Positions 1-8,022 of a stretch of DNA of 64,000 nt are shown one piece after another. This stretch comes from Altererythrobacter lutimaris (lineage in GTDB: Bacteria > Pseudomonadota > Alphaproteobacteria > Sphingomonadales > Sphingomonadaceae): the NCBI RefSeq assembly GCF_013371495.1, contig NZ_JABWTA010000001.1:1302001-1366000 (forward strand), written 5' to 3'. Each line of letters begins with the position of its first letter. The stretch's first letter is position 1. A program made the translations under genes and the position numbers. The notes beneath the pieces were generated by a model. That model ran no database searches, was not told the DNA's origin, and saw only the letters and a program-made list of their open reading frames with translations.

Positions 1-543
1 CGCATCGCTTGTGGTGATGTGCTCGAACACAACGCGCAACCTAGGGAAGTCGCGGACAATCTCGCGCAGGTGCCGTTCGATAAATTCCGATTCTCGGTCG
101 AAAATGTCGATCTCGCCCTCGGTCACTTCACCATGGATGCAAAGGACAATGTCCTCGGCTTCCATGCGGGCGAACACCGGGGCGAGCTTGGCAATGTCCG
201 ACACTCCATGTGCTGAATTCGTGGTCGCATTAGCGGGGTAAAGCTTGGCCGCGGTAAACACGCCTTCAGCAGCTCCGCGCGCCAGATCTTCGGGATCTGT
301 GTCGTCAGTCAGGTAGCACGTCATGAGCGGCGTGAAATCTACGCCGTCCGGTACAGCCGCCATGATCCGCTCCTGATAGGCTGCAGCACACGCTGTGTCA
401 GTCACCGGCGGCGTGAGGTTTGGCATGACAATCGCGCGCGCGAACTGACGCGCCGTGTAAGGCACAACATCACGCATCATATCTCCGTCGCGGAAATGCA
501 GGTGCCAGTCGTCCGGGCGGCGAATTGTCAGAGTGTCTGCCAT
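1..543 (-). CDS. pyrC: Dihydroorotase, 3' truncated by window edge
   Basis: Cytosolic zinc enzyme that cyclises carbamoyl aspartate to dihydroorotate in pyrimidine synthesis. Translating the minus strand from the ATG at 543 gives 181 open codons running off the window. Visible are the metal motif HLHFRDG (H14, H16), the carbamylated-lysine region KLYPA (K100), and metal histidines in CIHGE (H137) and FEHIT (H175). This is the class II, E. coli PyrC-type form. The C-terminal half lies outside the window. It diverges from the ATP-grasp gene at 611. pyrE, another gene of the pathway, lies at 20033. Family assignment is very secure. Confidence 0.95.
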   Translation of the reverse strand, partial: MADTLTIRRPDDWHLHFRDGDMMRDVVPYTARQFARAIVMPNLTPPVTDTACAAAYQERIMAAVPDGVDFTPLMTCYLTDDTDPEDLARGAAEGVFTAAKLYPANATTNSAHGVSDIAKLAPVFARMEAEDIVLCIHGEVTEGEIDIFDRESEFIERHLREIVRDFPRLRVVFEHITTSDA

Positions 544-610
544 AGCTTGCGCGATAGTCGCGTGCGCGAAGACTTTCCAGTCCTACGATTGGGCATTAGG
601 CGCATCTTTC

Positions 611-1519
611 ATGGCACGAATCGGATTTCTCGCATGCAATGGAACGCTCGCAGGTTCAGAGCGACGCCGCGCTGACGCATACGAACATGATCTGTCTGTC
701 GCAGCGATAGAGCCGGCAGTTTTGAGCGCTGGGCACGAGTTTTGCGTGATAGATTGGGAAGCACCGTTGGAGGCATTTTCCGGACTCGACTTGGTCCTGC
801 TGGGCACTGTCTGGAATTACCAGGACAAGGAAACCGCGTTCCTCGGGCGGCTTGACGAGCTCGACACTCAAGGCGTGATCATCTGCAATCCGCCAGAGGT
901 TGTGCGATGGAATATCGACAAACGCTATCTAGCCGAAATGGCAGATCGAGGCGTACCGACGGTCCCCACGCACTGGGTCGACAATGCGAAGGCTGACGAT
1001 ATCCGCCAGGCACAACGCCATTTCAGCAGTGATCGGATTGTCGCAAAACGCCAGATCGGTGCGGGCGCTGAAGGCCAATTCCTGTTCGGCGGCGACAATC
1101 CAATACCGGAAGGTTGGAAAGCCGAACGTCCAATGATGCTCCAACCCTTTCTTCCATCGATCCAGAGTGAAGGCGAGTATTCCTTCATCTTCATCGATGG
1201 CGAGCCGAGCCATGTCCTCAACAAACGCGCGGCTTCTGGAGAGTACCGAATCCAGTCACTCTATGGAGGTACCGAGATCGCCGCCTCGCCAGCTGCGAAA
1301 GATTTCGCCTCAGCACAGCATGCCTTTGACAGGATACCGTTTGACGCGCCGCTTTATGCCCGTATCGACATGGTACGCGGAGAAGATGGGAAATTGCTGC
1401 TGATGGAAGCCGAGCTGATCGAACCGTATCTGTATCCAGAGCAAGGTCCGGAGCTGGGGCCTCGCCTTGCCCATGGCATTGTTAAGCGCCTTGAAGCGCG
1501 TCAGCCCGCCACTACTTAA
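611..1519 (+). CDS. RimK/DcsG-like ATP-grasp protein
   Basis: A 302-residue soluble protein. The start MARIGFLACN at 611 was preferred to an upstream start at 533, which would overlap the pyrC start. The N-terminal third looks like a pre-ATP-grasp domain. The centre (VAKRQIGAGAEGQFLF, then MLQPFLPSIQSEGEYSF) and the C-terminal RIDMVRGEDGKLLLMEAELIEP, here split by function into a metal-binding E-x-E segment, resemble ATP-grasp ligases of the RimK/glutathione synthetase group. Such enzymes join a carboxylate to an amine or thiol with ATP. The substrate cannot be read from the sequence. It lies 5 bases upstream of the ygfZ-like gene and is probably co-transcribed with it. Confidence 0.75.
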   Translation: MARIGFLACNGTLAGSERRRADAYEHDLSVAAIEPAVLSAGHEFCVIDWEAPLEAFSGLDLVLLGTVWNYQDKETAFLGRLDELDTQGVIICNPPEVVRWNIDKRYLAEMADRGVPTVPTHWVDNAKADDIRQAQRHFSSDRIVAKRQIGAGAEGQFLFGGDNPIPEGWKAERPMMLQPFLPSIQSEGEYSFIFIDGEPSHVLNKRAASGEYRIQSLYGGTEIAASPAAKDFASAQHAFDRIPFDAPLYARIDMVRGEDGKLLLMEAELIEPYLYPEQGPELGPRLAHGIVKRLEARQPATT

Positions 1520-1524
1520 GAACA

Positions 1525-2280
1525 ATGACCGCGACGCACCTTTCCAACCGCTCTGTGATCCGGCTTTCAGCTCGCGAGTCGAGCGAAGACATTGCTTCAT
1601 TTCTGCAAGGGCTAGTCACCAATGATGTGACCGGCGATCTGCCCGTCTACGCTGCGCTATTGAGCGCGCAGGGCAAAGCCATGTTTGACTTTCTGGTCTG
1701 GTCCGATCCTTCGACAGGCTCAGGACGAGCGGGTGATCTGCTCCTCGATTGCGAAGCGGGTGTCGCGGCAGACTTAGCTAAGCGCCTGTCACTCTATCGC
1801 CTGCGCCGCGCAATCGACATCGCCATTGATGAGTCCCTTTCCATGCATTGGTCGCTTGAAGAGCACCCCGGCGCTTCTCCTGATCCGCGCCTAGCAGAGC
1901 TGGGCTATCGCTGGATTGCGCCAAAGGATGATAACGAAGCTGCCAATGAGGCGTGGCTCGCACACCGCCTCTCGCTTGGTGTTCCGGAAGGTCAGGCCGA
2001 GCTTGGCGAGATTCTCTGGCTTGAGACCAACGCGATCGAGCTGAACGGCGTGAGCTTCGACAAGGGCTGCTATGTCGGTCAGGAAAACACAGCGCGCATG
2101 AATTGGCGACAAAAGGTCAATCGCCGGCTGGTCGTCGTCCCACTTTCCGCCTCCCAAGATAAGCGCCGCAAAGTTGCCTATGATGACTTAGGGTTGGCAG
2201 TCGATCACTTGCGGGTAGACGACATTGATCGCGAGGCCCTACCCGATTGGCAGAAGCACGCGCTCGCTACGCCTGATTGA
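1525..2280 (+). CDS. ygfZ: YgfZ/GcvT-domain folate-binding protein
   Basis: A 251-residue protein of the YgfZ (COG0354) family, which assists Fe-S enzyme assembly or repair and binds folate. The hallmark KGCYVGQE is at residues 180-187, with its reactive cysteine C182. The N-terminal part has the GcvT-like LVTNDV and SAQGK segments. An unusual PSTGSG stretch at residues 62-67 is encoded by an in-frame copy of the palindromic repeat also found near 43 kb. The 3' end overlaps the convergent tetR-type gene by 14 bases. Family call is secure; the exact client enzymes are unknown. Confidence 0.85.
   Translation: MTATHLSNRSVIRLSARESSEDIASFLQGLVTNDVTGDLPVYAALLSAQGKAMFDFLVWSDPSTGSGRAGDLLLDCEAGVAADLAKRLSLYRLRRAIDIAIDESLSMHWSLEEHPGASPDPRLAELGYRWIAPKDDNEAANEAWLAHRLSLGVPEGQAELGEILWLETNAIELNGVSFDKGCYVGQENTARMNWRQKVNRRLVVVPLSASQDKRRKVAYDDLGLAVDHLRVDDIDREALPDWQKHALATPD
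1707..1731. repeat. Intragenic copy of palindromic repeat
   Basis: These 25 bases match the repeat at 43025-43049 with two differences (both a versus g). The copy lies in frame in the ygfZ-like gene and encodes PSTGSG plus flanking residues. The outer arms tcct and agga can pair. Confidence 0.7.
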
Positions 2281-2863
2281 AAGCCGCAAGCGATCCTTCG
2301 AGCATAAGCTCAGCCCGGTCTCGCGCCGCGGTTTCAGGCAATCCAAGCGAACGTGCGAGCGCGGACCCGATCAATGCATCGCCCATCGCCATAAGGACCA
2401 GCGCAAGCGTGACTTCATGGACATGCGTGACAGTACCGTGTGCAGCGGCCTCATCAGGGGCGATCTCGTCCACAAGCTGATGGATTGTCTCCACAATTGG
2501 GCTCAGCGCATCTTCATTGCCGGTGAGGATCATCCAGCTCGCAAGCGCCCCTGCGCCTTCCTTGTCGAATGCATCGAAGGCGAGGTCCACGACTTCGCGA
2601 GGGTTTCCCAGCCCTGCCCTGCTCGCTTCCACCGCTTGCTTGATCGTCTCGCACACGGTTTCGCACAGATGTCGCGCGAGCTCTTTCTGGAGGCCAGCAG
2701 CAGAGCCAAAGTGGTGGAGCAGGTTGGCATGCGTACGGCCGACACGCGCTGACACAGCTTTCAATGTGACCGCTTGGGGCCCCGCTTCGATCAGCAGGGC
2801 GCGCGCCGCTTCCAAAGCGGTCTGGCGCGATTCTTCAGGAGATAGTCGTTTGCGACTCGCCAT
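2267..2863 (-). CDS. TetR-family transcriptional regulator
   Basis: A 198-residue regulator. The N-terminal helix-turn-helix covers about residues 12-55, with VTLKAVSARVGRTHANLLHH forming the DNA-reading part. The C-terminal half is a helical ligand-binding and dimer domain. It is transcribed away from the di-iron-like hydrolase gene at 3032. The 168-base gap holds a candidate operator at 2976-2996, so it probably represses the hydrolase gene, as is usual for divergent TetR pairs. The effector cannot be predicted. Its stop end overlaps the ygfZ-like gene by 14 bases. Confidence 0.85.
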   Translation of the reverse strand: MASRKRLSPEESRQTALEAARALLIEAGPQAVTLKAVSARVGRTHANLLHHFGSAAGLQKELARHLCETVCETIKQAVEASRAGLGNPREVVDLAFDAFDKEGAGALASWMILTGNEDALSPIVETIHQLVDEIAPDEAAAHGTVTHVHEVTLALVLMAMGDALIGSALARSLGLPETAARDRAELMLEGSLAAFNQA

Positions 2864-2975
2864 GTCTGTTCTTTTCCACTCCCGGTCCGCGAGAGCCTAT
2901 CTCGCCGGTTAGTTGATAAAGGGCATGCAGGAGCAGGACAAGTCAACCAGCGGCTCAACACACTATTGACAGGAG

Positions 2976-2996
2976 TGTTAGTAAGCGTTACTGACA
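2976..2996. promoter_or_regulatory. Candidate TetR operator
   Basis: Inverted repeat TGTTAGTAA-GCG-TTACTGACA with 8 of 9 arm bases paired. It begins 5 bases after a TTGACA hexamer (2966-2971) that could be the -35 of the plus-strand hydrolase gene. Binding there would block RNA polymerase. The pairing is seen; the regulator assignment is inferred from position. Confidence 0.55.
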
Positions 2997-3031
2997 TTGA
3001 TGTAAGTTATTCCCGCTGGAGCCACTATACC

Positions 3032-3916
3032 ATGAATGCCCCCACTTCTTTCGATCTTGAAGCACAGAGAAAAGGCCCCACGCCTGATGATCTTGAGATC
3101 ACTGTTCGCGACGAACGCTTTGCCCGCGGCATCAAGGCGCGCCGCTGGTGGCTCAATGGCGATCCGGTTGCGACGGCATGGATGAATGCATTGTCCGCGA
3201 CATTCCCGCGCGGTGAGGCTTTTTTCATCGAATCGGTCAAGGCCTTCCGCGATGGTGCCGATCCCAAGCTCACCGCAGAGATCCGCGCGTTCGTGAAGCA
3301 GGAAATCAACCACACGCGCGAACATGTCGCCTTCAACCGCATGGCTTCTGACGCGGGCTATGACATTGCCGCAATCGACAAGCGCGTCGAAGAGATGCTG
3401 GCTGAACTCAAGGATCGCCCGCAAATCCTGAACCTCGCCGCAACCATGGCGCTTGAGCATTTCACCGCCATGCTCGGGCATGAGCTGCTCAAGAAACCCA
3501 AATATCTCGAAGGCGCTGATGGCGATCTGGGCGACCTTTGGCGCTGGCATTCCGCTGAGGAAATCGAGCACAAAGGCGTTGCCTACGACACCTGGCTGCA
3601 CGCGACCCGCGGCTGGAGCCGCTACAAACGCTGGAAAGTGAAGAGCCTGATGATGCTGCTCGTCACGGTGCGCTTCATCAAGCACCGAAGCGAAGACACG
3701 ATGGATCTGCTTCGCCAAGACGGTTTGACAGGCTGGAAATGGCGCATGGCGCTCGCAAAATATCTGCTTGTCAGTCCAGGCTTCCTCAGCCGCATCATCC
3801 CCGGCTGGCTTGCTTACTTCATGCCCGGTTTCCACCCCTGGAATGAAGATGATCGCGAACTGATCCAACTTTACGAAGGTGATTTCGAAGACGCGCTGAT
3901 GCAGCCTGCTGAATAG
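3032..3916 (+). CDS. Predicted metal-dependent hydrolase (PF10118)
   Basis: A 294-residue protein of the PF10118/COG3687 group. Acidic and histidine motifs are spaced as in ferritin-like di-iron folds: EAFFIES (E62), EINHTREH (91-98), LEH (141-143) and EEIEHK (176-181). The family is annotated as hydrolase without a firm biochemical basis; from these residues a carboxylate-bridged di-metal site is likely. The start ATG at 3032 was preferred because the longer frame runs back through the TTGACA promoter element. It is paired with the divergent TetR gene. A terminator follows at 3943. Confidence 0.75.
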   Translation: MNAPTSFDLEAQRKGPTPDDLEITVRDERFARGIKARRWWLNGDPVATAWMNALSATFPRGEAFFIESVKAFRDGADPKLTAEIRAFVKQEINHTREHVAFNRMASDAGYDIAAIDKRVEEMLAELKDRPQILNLAATMALEHFTAMLGHELLKKPKYLEGADGDLGDLWRWHSAEEIEHKGVAYDTWLHATRGWSRYKRWKVKSLMMLLVTVRFIKHRSEDTMDLLRQDGLTGWKWRMALAKYLLVSPGFLSRIIPGWLAYFMPGFHPWNEDDRELIQLYEGDFEDALMQPAE

Positions 3917-3942
3917 CCAAGCACACAAGACTGATAATCAAA

Positions 3943-3973
3943 AAGCCCCGGCTCCGCGCAGGAACCGGGGCTT
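3943..3973 (+). terminator. Rho-independent terminator
   Basis: A 9-base-pair stem, aagccccgg with ccggggctt, encloses a 13-base loop and is followed by tctcttt. It lies 26 bases past the hydrolase stop. It may also serve the minus-strand acetyltransferase gene that ends at 4039. Confidence 0.8.
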
Positions 3974-4038
3974 CTCTTTGTGCCGCCTTGGTTCGGGGGG
4001 AGGGTTTGGCGACACAGGGAAACCTGGTGACTTAGCCC

Positions 4039-4605
4039 TCAGGCAGCTCGCGCAACCGTAGCGCTATCACCGCTCTCATCATGTCCAGCCAAATCGATAA
4101 CATAGCGCAGCGAGGAGACTTCACCTCCGCGCGCGAGCGAAAATTGCGCGCGCCGCTCGCCAGTGGGGCGGAGGCCAACCTTGCGCAACACGCGGCCCGA
4201 TGCAGGGTTATCCGTAAAGTGACCTGCCTCAATACGCTTGATCCCAAGCGTACGTGCCACTTCGAGGATACCGCGAACCGCTTCGGTTGCAATGCCCTGC
4301 CCCCAATGACTCCGGGCGATCCAGTAGCCGAGCTCGACGCCGTTCTCCTCGCCGTCATCATGGCAATTGAGGCCGACCATCCCGACCAGCTGCGATCCAT
4401 CGTCACCCGGCATCGTGATAACGAAGCGGGGCAAAGCATCGGGCGCGGGTCGAGAGAGAAATTCGCGCGCGTCTTTCAGCGTATAGGGCCATGGCGCACG
4501 GGCGAGATTGCAGACCACTTCGCGCTCGCCAATACCGGCGAAAATCGCTTCTGCATCTTCTGGCCATGCGGGCCGCAACAACAACCGCTGTGTAACGTGA
4601 AACAT
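4039..4605 (-). CDS. GNAT-family N-acetyltransferase (RimJ/RimL-like)
   Basis: A 188-residue acetyl-CoA transferase. RLLLRPAWPEDAEAIF begins the fold, ELGYWIARSHWGQGIATEAV contains the GQGIA acetyl-CoA pyrophosphate loop, and ASGRVLRKVGL is the usual late motif. This pattern fits the RimJ/RimL branch, which acetylates protein N-termini, but housekeeping and detoxifying members look alike, so the substrate stays open. Start at 4605 has a GGGAG ribosome site 6-10 bases upstream; a longer reading frame to 4659 lacks one. It stands alone between two terminators. Confidence 0.8.
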   Translation of the reverse strand: MFHVTQRLLLRPAWPEDAEAIFAGIGEREVVCNLARAPWPYTLKDAREFLSRPAPDALPRFVITMPGDDGSQLVGMVGLNCHDDGEENGVELGYWIARSHWGQGIATEAVRGILEVARTLGIKRIEAGHFTDNPASGRVLRKVGLRPTGERRAQFSLARGGEVSSLRYVIDLAGHDESGDSATVARAA

Positions 4606-4715
4606 CGAACTTCTCCCAAAGGGTCGACGCGCTGGGGTCCTAATCCAGCCGCGTGACAATTGCGTGATGGCGAAGGGAATTTCCGCCGAGCTGAGTTTTC
4701 AGAGGGAGAAACGAC

Positions 4716-4748
4716 AAGAGGGAGACGGGTTGGCCCCATCTCCCTCTT
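4716..4748 (-). terminator. Terminator after rplU-rpmA
   Basis: A 10-base perfect stem, aagagggaga with tctccctctt, is separated by 13 bases. It lies 66 bases past the rpmA stop. The following minus-strand bases are only moderately T-rich (gtcgtttc), so strength is uncertain. The rest of 4606-4815 shows nothing else. Confidence 0.6.
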
Positions 4749-4814
4749 GGTGTGTCGGTGGAAATTCCGACTAGGACCGTCCCGCTTGGACGATCCTGTT
4801 ATTGAACCGTCCGG

Positions 4815-5084
4815 TTATTCAGCTGCCTCGGCAAGCATGTCCACTGAGACATATTTGCGGCCGAGTTTGCCTTTGTGGAATCGCACCACGCCGTCTTGCA
4901 GCGCGAACAGCGTGTGGTCCTTGCCCATGCCCACATTCGAGCCCGGGTAGAACTTCGTGCCGCGCTGACGCACGATAATGTTGCCAGCGATTACACCTTC
5001 GCTGCCGAACTTTTTCACACCGAGGCGACGACCGGCTGAGTCGCGACCGTTGCGTGATGAGCCACCTGCTTTTTTATGTGCCAT
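4815..5084 (-). CDS. rpmA: 50S ribosomal protein L27
   Basis: An 89-residue protein beginning [16 protein letters not shown], the typical bacterial L27 N-terminus that reaches the peptidyl transferase centre. The [19 protein letters not shown] core and KYVSVDM end are standard. It is 14 bases downstream of rplU, the usual two-gene operon. No Firmicute-type cleavable extension is present. Confidence 0.98.
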   Translation of the reverse strand: MAHKKAGGSSRNGRDSAGRRLGVKKFGSEGVIAGNIIVRQRGTKFYPGSNVGMGKDHTLFALQDGVVRFHKGKLGRKYVSVDMLAEAAE

Positions 5085-5098
5085 GGTCTCTTAACCTC

Positions 5099-5608
5099 TT
5101 ACTTCTTGTCGGCCTTAGGCGCTGCCTTCTTGGCAGGAGCCTTCTTGGCTGGAGCTTTCTTCGCCGCCGGCTTCTTCTCGGCTGCTGCCTTAGGCGCTGC
5201 CTTCTTAGCCGGAGCCTTCTTCGCAGCAGGCTTCTTGGCCGCTGCTGGTTTTGCTTCAGCGTCTGCCTTCTTAGGCGCAGCTGCCTTCTTCGGTGCAGCC
5301 TTCTTAGCGCCTTCGCCTACATCGGTGATGCGCAGCAGCGTCATCTGCTGGCGGTGACCGGCTTTGCGACGATAATTGTGGCGGCGGCGTTTCTTGAAGA
5401 CCACAACCTTTTCGCTCTTTGCCTGAGCGATGATTTCAGCAGAAACCGTTACCTTTGAAGCGTCAGCAATCTTGTCGCCTTCGCCAGCGAGCAAAACGTC
5501 GCCCAGCGTCACGGTATCGCCCGCTTCACCAGCGAGTTTCTCGACTGCAATCTTGTCTCCGGCGGCAACCCGGTATTGCTTGCCGCCTGTGCGCACTACT
5601 GCGAACAT
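5099..5608 (-). CDS. rplU: 50S ribosomal protein L21 with Lys/Ala/Pro tail
   Basis: L21 binds 23S rRNA in the large subunit. Residues 1-97 are a complete L21: [14 protein letters not shown] at the start and [21 protein letters not shown] at its end. Residues 101-169 are an added low-complexity tail of lysine, alanine and proline ([19 protein letters not shown] units) resembling histone H1-like tails. L21 normally ends near residue 103, so the tail adds about two thirds of the normal length. Start at 5608 gives the canonical MFAVV; the longer frame to 5677 is upstream leader. First gene of rplU-rpmA. Confidence 0.97.
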   Translation of the reverse strand: MFAVVRTGGKQYRVAAGDKIAVEKLAGEAGDTVTLGDVLLAGEGDKIADASKVTVSAEIIAQAKSEKVVVFKKRRRHNYRRKAGHRQQMTLLRITDVGEGAKKAAPKKAAAPKKADAEAKPAAAKKPAAKKAPAKKAAPKAAAEKKPAAKKAPAKKAPAKKAAPKADKK

Positions 5609-5703
5609 GGTCGTATCACTTTCAATCTTGTGCTGTGCCTTCTCACCCGTGGAAAAGGCGCGCCCGACGCCCCGCACAATGCGGGCCGCCGGAAAGAAGC
5701 GTG

Positions 5704-5732
5704 CCGTTAAGGGAAGAGCGGCTCCAAGTCAA
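5704..5732 (-). promoter_or_regulatory. Candidate sigma-70 promoter of rplU-rpmA
   Basis: On the minus strand TTGACT (5732-5727), a 17-base spacer and TAACGG (5709-5704) precede rplU by about 95 bases. The -35 and the spacing are good and the -10 is weak. Confidence 0.45.
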
Positions 5733-5841
5733 CGCCAGATCGCCTGTTTTTGCCTCCTCGCGCAAGATAGTCGCAATCCTTTGGAAACAGGCAACGCGAA
5801 GCTCTAGCCTTGAAGCTTTACTCTGCTATCATCGCGACACC

Positions 5842-6363
5842 ATGGTCGTAAATGTTTCTCGACACCTGATGGCGAGTGCAGCTCTTGCGCTTCTGCTTAC
5901 CGGCTGCGCTGGCGCGAGCGATCGTTACCCCTCGCTTGCCACGCGCGATATCGAGCGGGTTTCAGGCACATTTGAGCCCGTTGCAGCGAGTGATGCGCAG
6001 CTAACCCCCGCCCTAGCCCCCGCCAATCAGGCGGAGCAGCTCCAGAGCCTCGTCGCACAGGCGGCAACCGCCCATGCGGCTTTCATGACGGCTGTTCCCG
6101 GAACACGCGCTGCAATTGCCCGGATCGGTGCAAAAGAGCCTGGCGACAAGAGCTGGACCGATGCCCAGATCGCGCTGGCCGAGCTCGATTCGCAGCGAAG
6201 CCGCGCGGCTATCGCTTTAGGCGACCTTGATCTGCTCTATGCCAATGCGAGCGTGGATTTCGTTGAGCGCGAAGCGATCGCCGAAGCGCGCGCAAATGTA
6301 CTTGCGTCCGTTCATCAGGAAGACGCAATTCTTATAGAGTTGAGAGGGCTCGCCGACCGATGA
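5842..6363 (+). CDS. Small putative lipoprotein
   Basis: A 173-residue protein with a signal peptide ending in a lipobox: SAALALLLTGC places the lipidated cysteine near residue 22. After export it should be anchored in the membrane. The rest is alanine-rich and helical with no family I recognise. The gene overlaps the FNR-type regulator gene by 4 bases (ATGA), so the two are probably translated together, an unusual partner for an oxygen sensor. ATG at 5842 is used; a second ATG at residue 10 is also possible. Confidence 0.65.
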   Translation: MVVNVSRHLMASAALALLLTGCAGASDRYPSLATRDIERVSGTFEPVAASDAQLTPALAPANQAEQLQSLVAQAATAHAAFMTAVPGTRAAIARIGAKEPGDKSWTDAQIALAELDSQRSRAAIALGDLDLLYANASVDFVEREAIAEARANVLASVHQEDAILIELRGLADR

Positions 6364-7058
6364 ACCTAGCTTGTGCTGAATGCCCGGTCCGCGAAAGCGC
6401 TGCATGCGCGGTCCTGACAGCTGAAGAGCGTGCTGCCTTGGCAGCAGCAGGGCGCACACGCGTGTTGAAGCGCGGCGAACTGCTGTTTGCAGCAGGCGAT
6501 GAAGACACGGCCTGTGCCACTCTCGTCACAGGAGCGCTGAAGGTCGTTGCATACGACGTCGATGGTAACGAGCAGATCCTCGCTTTGGTGCATCCATCAG
6601 GCTTTATTGGCGAGATGTTCACGCCCTTTGCACAGCATGACGTGGTTGCACTGACGGAAAGCCAGCTTTGCACCTTTGCCAAGGTCGATATGGAGCGCGC
6701 TGTGCTCGACCACCCTGCCCTCGCGGTGGCACTATTCCGGCGGAGCCAGGAAGATCTGCATTCGGCGCGCAGCATGCTTGAATTGACCGCGCGCGCTAGC
6801 GCGGAGGCAAGGCTGGCCGCCCTGATTCATGACTTCGCTCAAGCGGCAAGCGATTCGCCATGCCACCTTGCCGCCAAGTTTGATCTACCGCTGACGCGCG
6901 GCGAAATGGCCAATATGCTCGGTCTGACTATCGAGACTGTCAGCCGCAAGCTGGGTGAGCTGGAAGACATGGGCGCGATATTGCGCAATGGAAAGCGCGG
7001 GATCGAACTGGTCGACCCCGCGCTCCTGCAGTCCCTCTCCGGGAAGGAATTGGGTTAG
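6360..7058 (+). CDS. Crp/Fnr-family regulator, FNR type
   Basis: A 232-residue cytoplasmic regulator. An N-terminal cluster C5-x2-C8-x7-C16, plus C104 in ESQLCTF, matches the four cysteines that hold the oxygen-sensitive [4Fe-4S] cluster in FNR/FnrL. The cyclic-nucleotide-like fold covers about 20-130, with a dimer helix near 120-150. The winged helix has LTIETVSRKLG; E192, S195 and R196 correspond to the FNR residues that read TTGAT-N4-ATCAA. Two perfect boxes of that type occur in this window (7544 and 48297). ATG overlaps the lipoprotein stop. Convergent with the membrane protein gene at 7069. Confidence 0.88.
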   Translation: MNLACAECPVRESAACAVLTAEERAALAAAGRTRVLKRGELLFAAGDEDTACATLVTGALKVVAYDVDGNEQILALVHPSGFIGEMFTPFAQHDVVALTESQLCTFAKVDMERAVLDHPALAVALFRRSQEDLHSARSMLELTARASAEARLAALIHDFAQAASDSPCHLAAKFDLPLTRGEMANMLGLTIETVSRKLGELEDMGAILRNGKRGIELVDPALLQSLSGKELG

Positions 7059-7068
7059 GCGGATCGGC

Positions 7069-7491
7069 CTAAACGGTTGCGGCTATCATCACCACCGCAA
7101 GCCCCCAAAGCACGATCAGGACTGGCAAGATTAGAACTTGGATGGCAGCATCGCGGGGAGCGAGGCGACCGGTGTTGGTCATGATGCCTTCGCTGGCGAA
7201 GCGGGATGCGCTTTTCGCAGCGCTTTTGTGGTCCGGCTTCAAACGGGTCCAGATCGTCGGGATGGCGAACCCAGCCACGATGAAGAAGGCGAAAATCGCC
7301 ATCGGGATGATGAGGCCCGGCGTCGAGAATGCCGCGGCCATGATGCCAAGGAAACCGATATAGCAAGCGACTGTCGCGATGTAGAGACCGCGCGGCAGCT
7401 CGAATGTGCGATCGACCACGACCTGCTTGACCGGCGCTTCAACGATGCGGGCCTTTTGATCAATAAGCTCGGTAGAAATGAGTCTGGACAT
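7069..7491 (-). CDS. Small membrane protein, probable FNR target
   Basis: A 140-residue protein with no recognised family. After a hydrophilic start (MSRLISTELIDQKARIVEAP) there are about three membrane segments: ACYIGFLGIMAAAF, LIIPMAIFAFFIVAGFA and AAIQVLILPVLIVLWGLAVV. ATG at 7491 has AAGGAGC 7 bases before it, which decides this start over the longer frame to 7557. A perfect FNR box lies 53-66 bases upstream, and the FNR-type gene ends 10 bases beyond its stop. A role under low oxygen is inferred from regulation only. Confidence 0.65.
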   Translation of the reverse strand: MSRLISTELIDQKARIVEAPVKQVVVDRTFELPRGLYIATVACYIGFLGIMAAAFSTPGLIIPMAIFAFFIVAGFAIPTIWTRLKPDHKSAAKSASRFASEGIMTNTGRLAPRDAAIQVLILPVLIVLWGLAVVMIAATV

Positions 7492-7543
7492 GATGATTGC
7501 TCCTTCGTTGGAGCCTTTGTGTCCGAACTGCGATTCGCGCGCT

Positions 7544-7557
7544 TTGATCTCAATCAA
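7544..7557. promoter_or_regulatory. Perfect FNR box
   Basis: TTGATCTCAATCAA matches the FNR consensus TTGAT-N4-ATCAA in all ten defined bases. It is intergenic, upstream of the minus-strand membrane protein gene (ATG 7491) and of nothing else, since moaE ends at 7576 on the same strand. Confidence 0.8.
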
Positions 7558-7575
7558 ACGCGGCAGGAATTCATC

Positions 7576-8019
7576 TCATTTCCAGCGCTCGAGGTCCGCA
7601 TAGTCCTCAGACCGGGGCTCGATCCACCGCCAGTGCCCGTCTTTTTTCTCGCGCTTCCAGAACCACGCGGCACTCTTCAGATGATCCATGCAGAAATCGA
7701 CGGCGTTGATGGCATCGCGCCGGTGCTTCGCGGCCGCTGAAACACAGACGATTGGCTCGCCCGGATGCATCACGCCAATGCGATGGACCATGAGCAGACC
7801 CATCAGGTCAAAACGGGCGAAAGCCTTGTCCGCCAGTTCCTCCATGCTGGGCAGCGTGAGCGGTTCGTAATGCGATAGCTCAAGCGCTTCAATGCCCACT
7901 TCGCCGCGTACTTCACCTACGAAAGTGCAAACGCCACCCAGCCCCGGATTGGCATTGGTGAACGGCCCAATCAGGGTTCCGGGATTGAATGGTTCAGTCA
8001 GCAGGCGTATGTCGCGCAT
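7576..8019 (-). CDS. moaE: Molybdopterin synthase large subunit
   Basis: Catalytic subunit of molybdopterin synthase, which inserts two sulfurs into cPMP using MoaD thiocarboxylate. 147 residues. GVCTFVGEVRGE near the start, HYEP, MVHRIGVMHPGEPIVCV and CMDHLKSAAWFWKRE are MoaE signatures; the last holds the catalytic lysine region (WKRE). It lies 3 bases after moaD in the order moaA-moaD-moaE. No moaB, moaC or moeA is in the window, so cofactor synthesis depends on other loci. Confidence 0.95.
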   Translation of the reverse strand: MRDIRLLTEPFNPGTLIGPFTNANPGLGGVCTFVGEVRGEVGIEALELSHYEPLTLPSMEELADKAFARFDLMGLLMVHRIGVMHPGEPIVCVSAAAKHRRDAINAVDFCMDHLKSAAWFWKREKKDGHWRWIEPRSEDYADLERWK

Positions 8020-8022
8020 GGC

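Noticed and set aside
2978..3928. 316-residue minus-strand open frame
   Set aside because: Antisense shadow of the PF10118 gene, including its promoter region; the plus-strand protein has conserved metal motifs.
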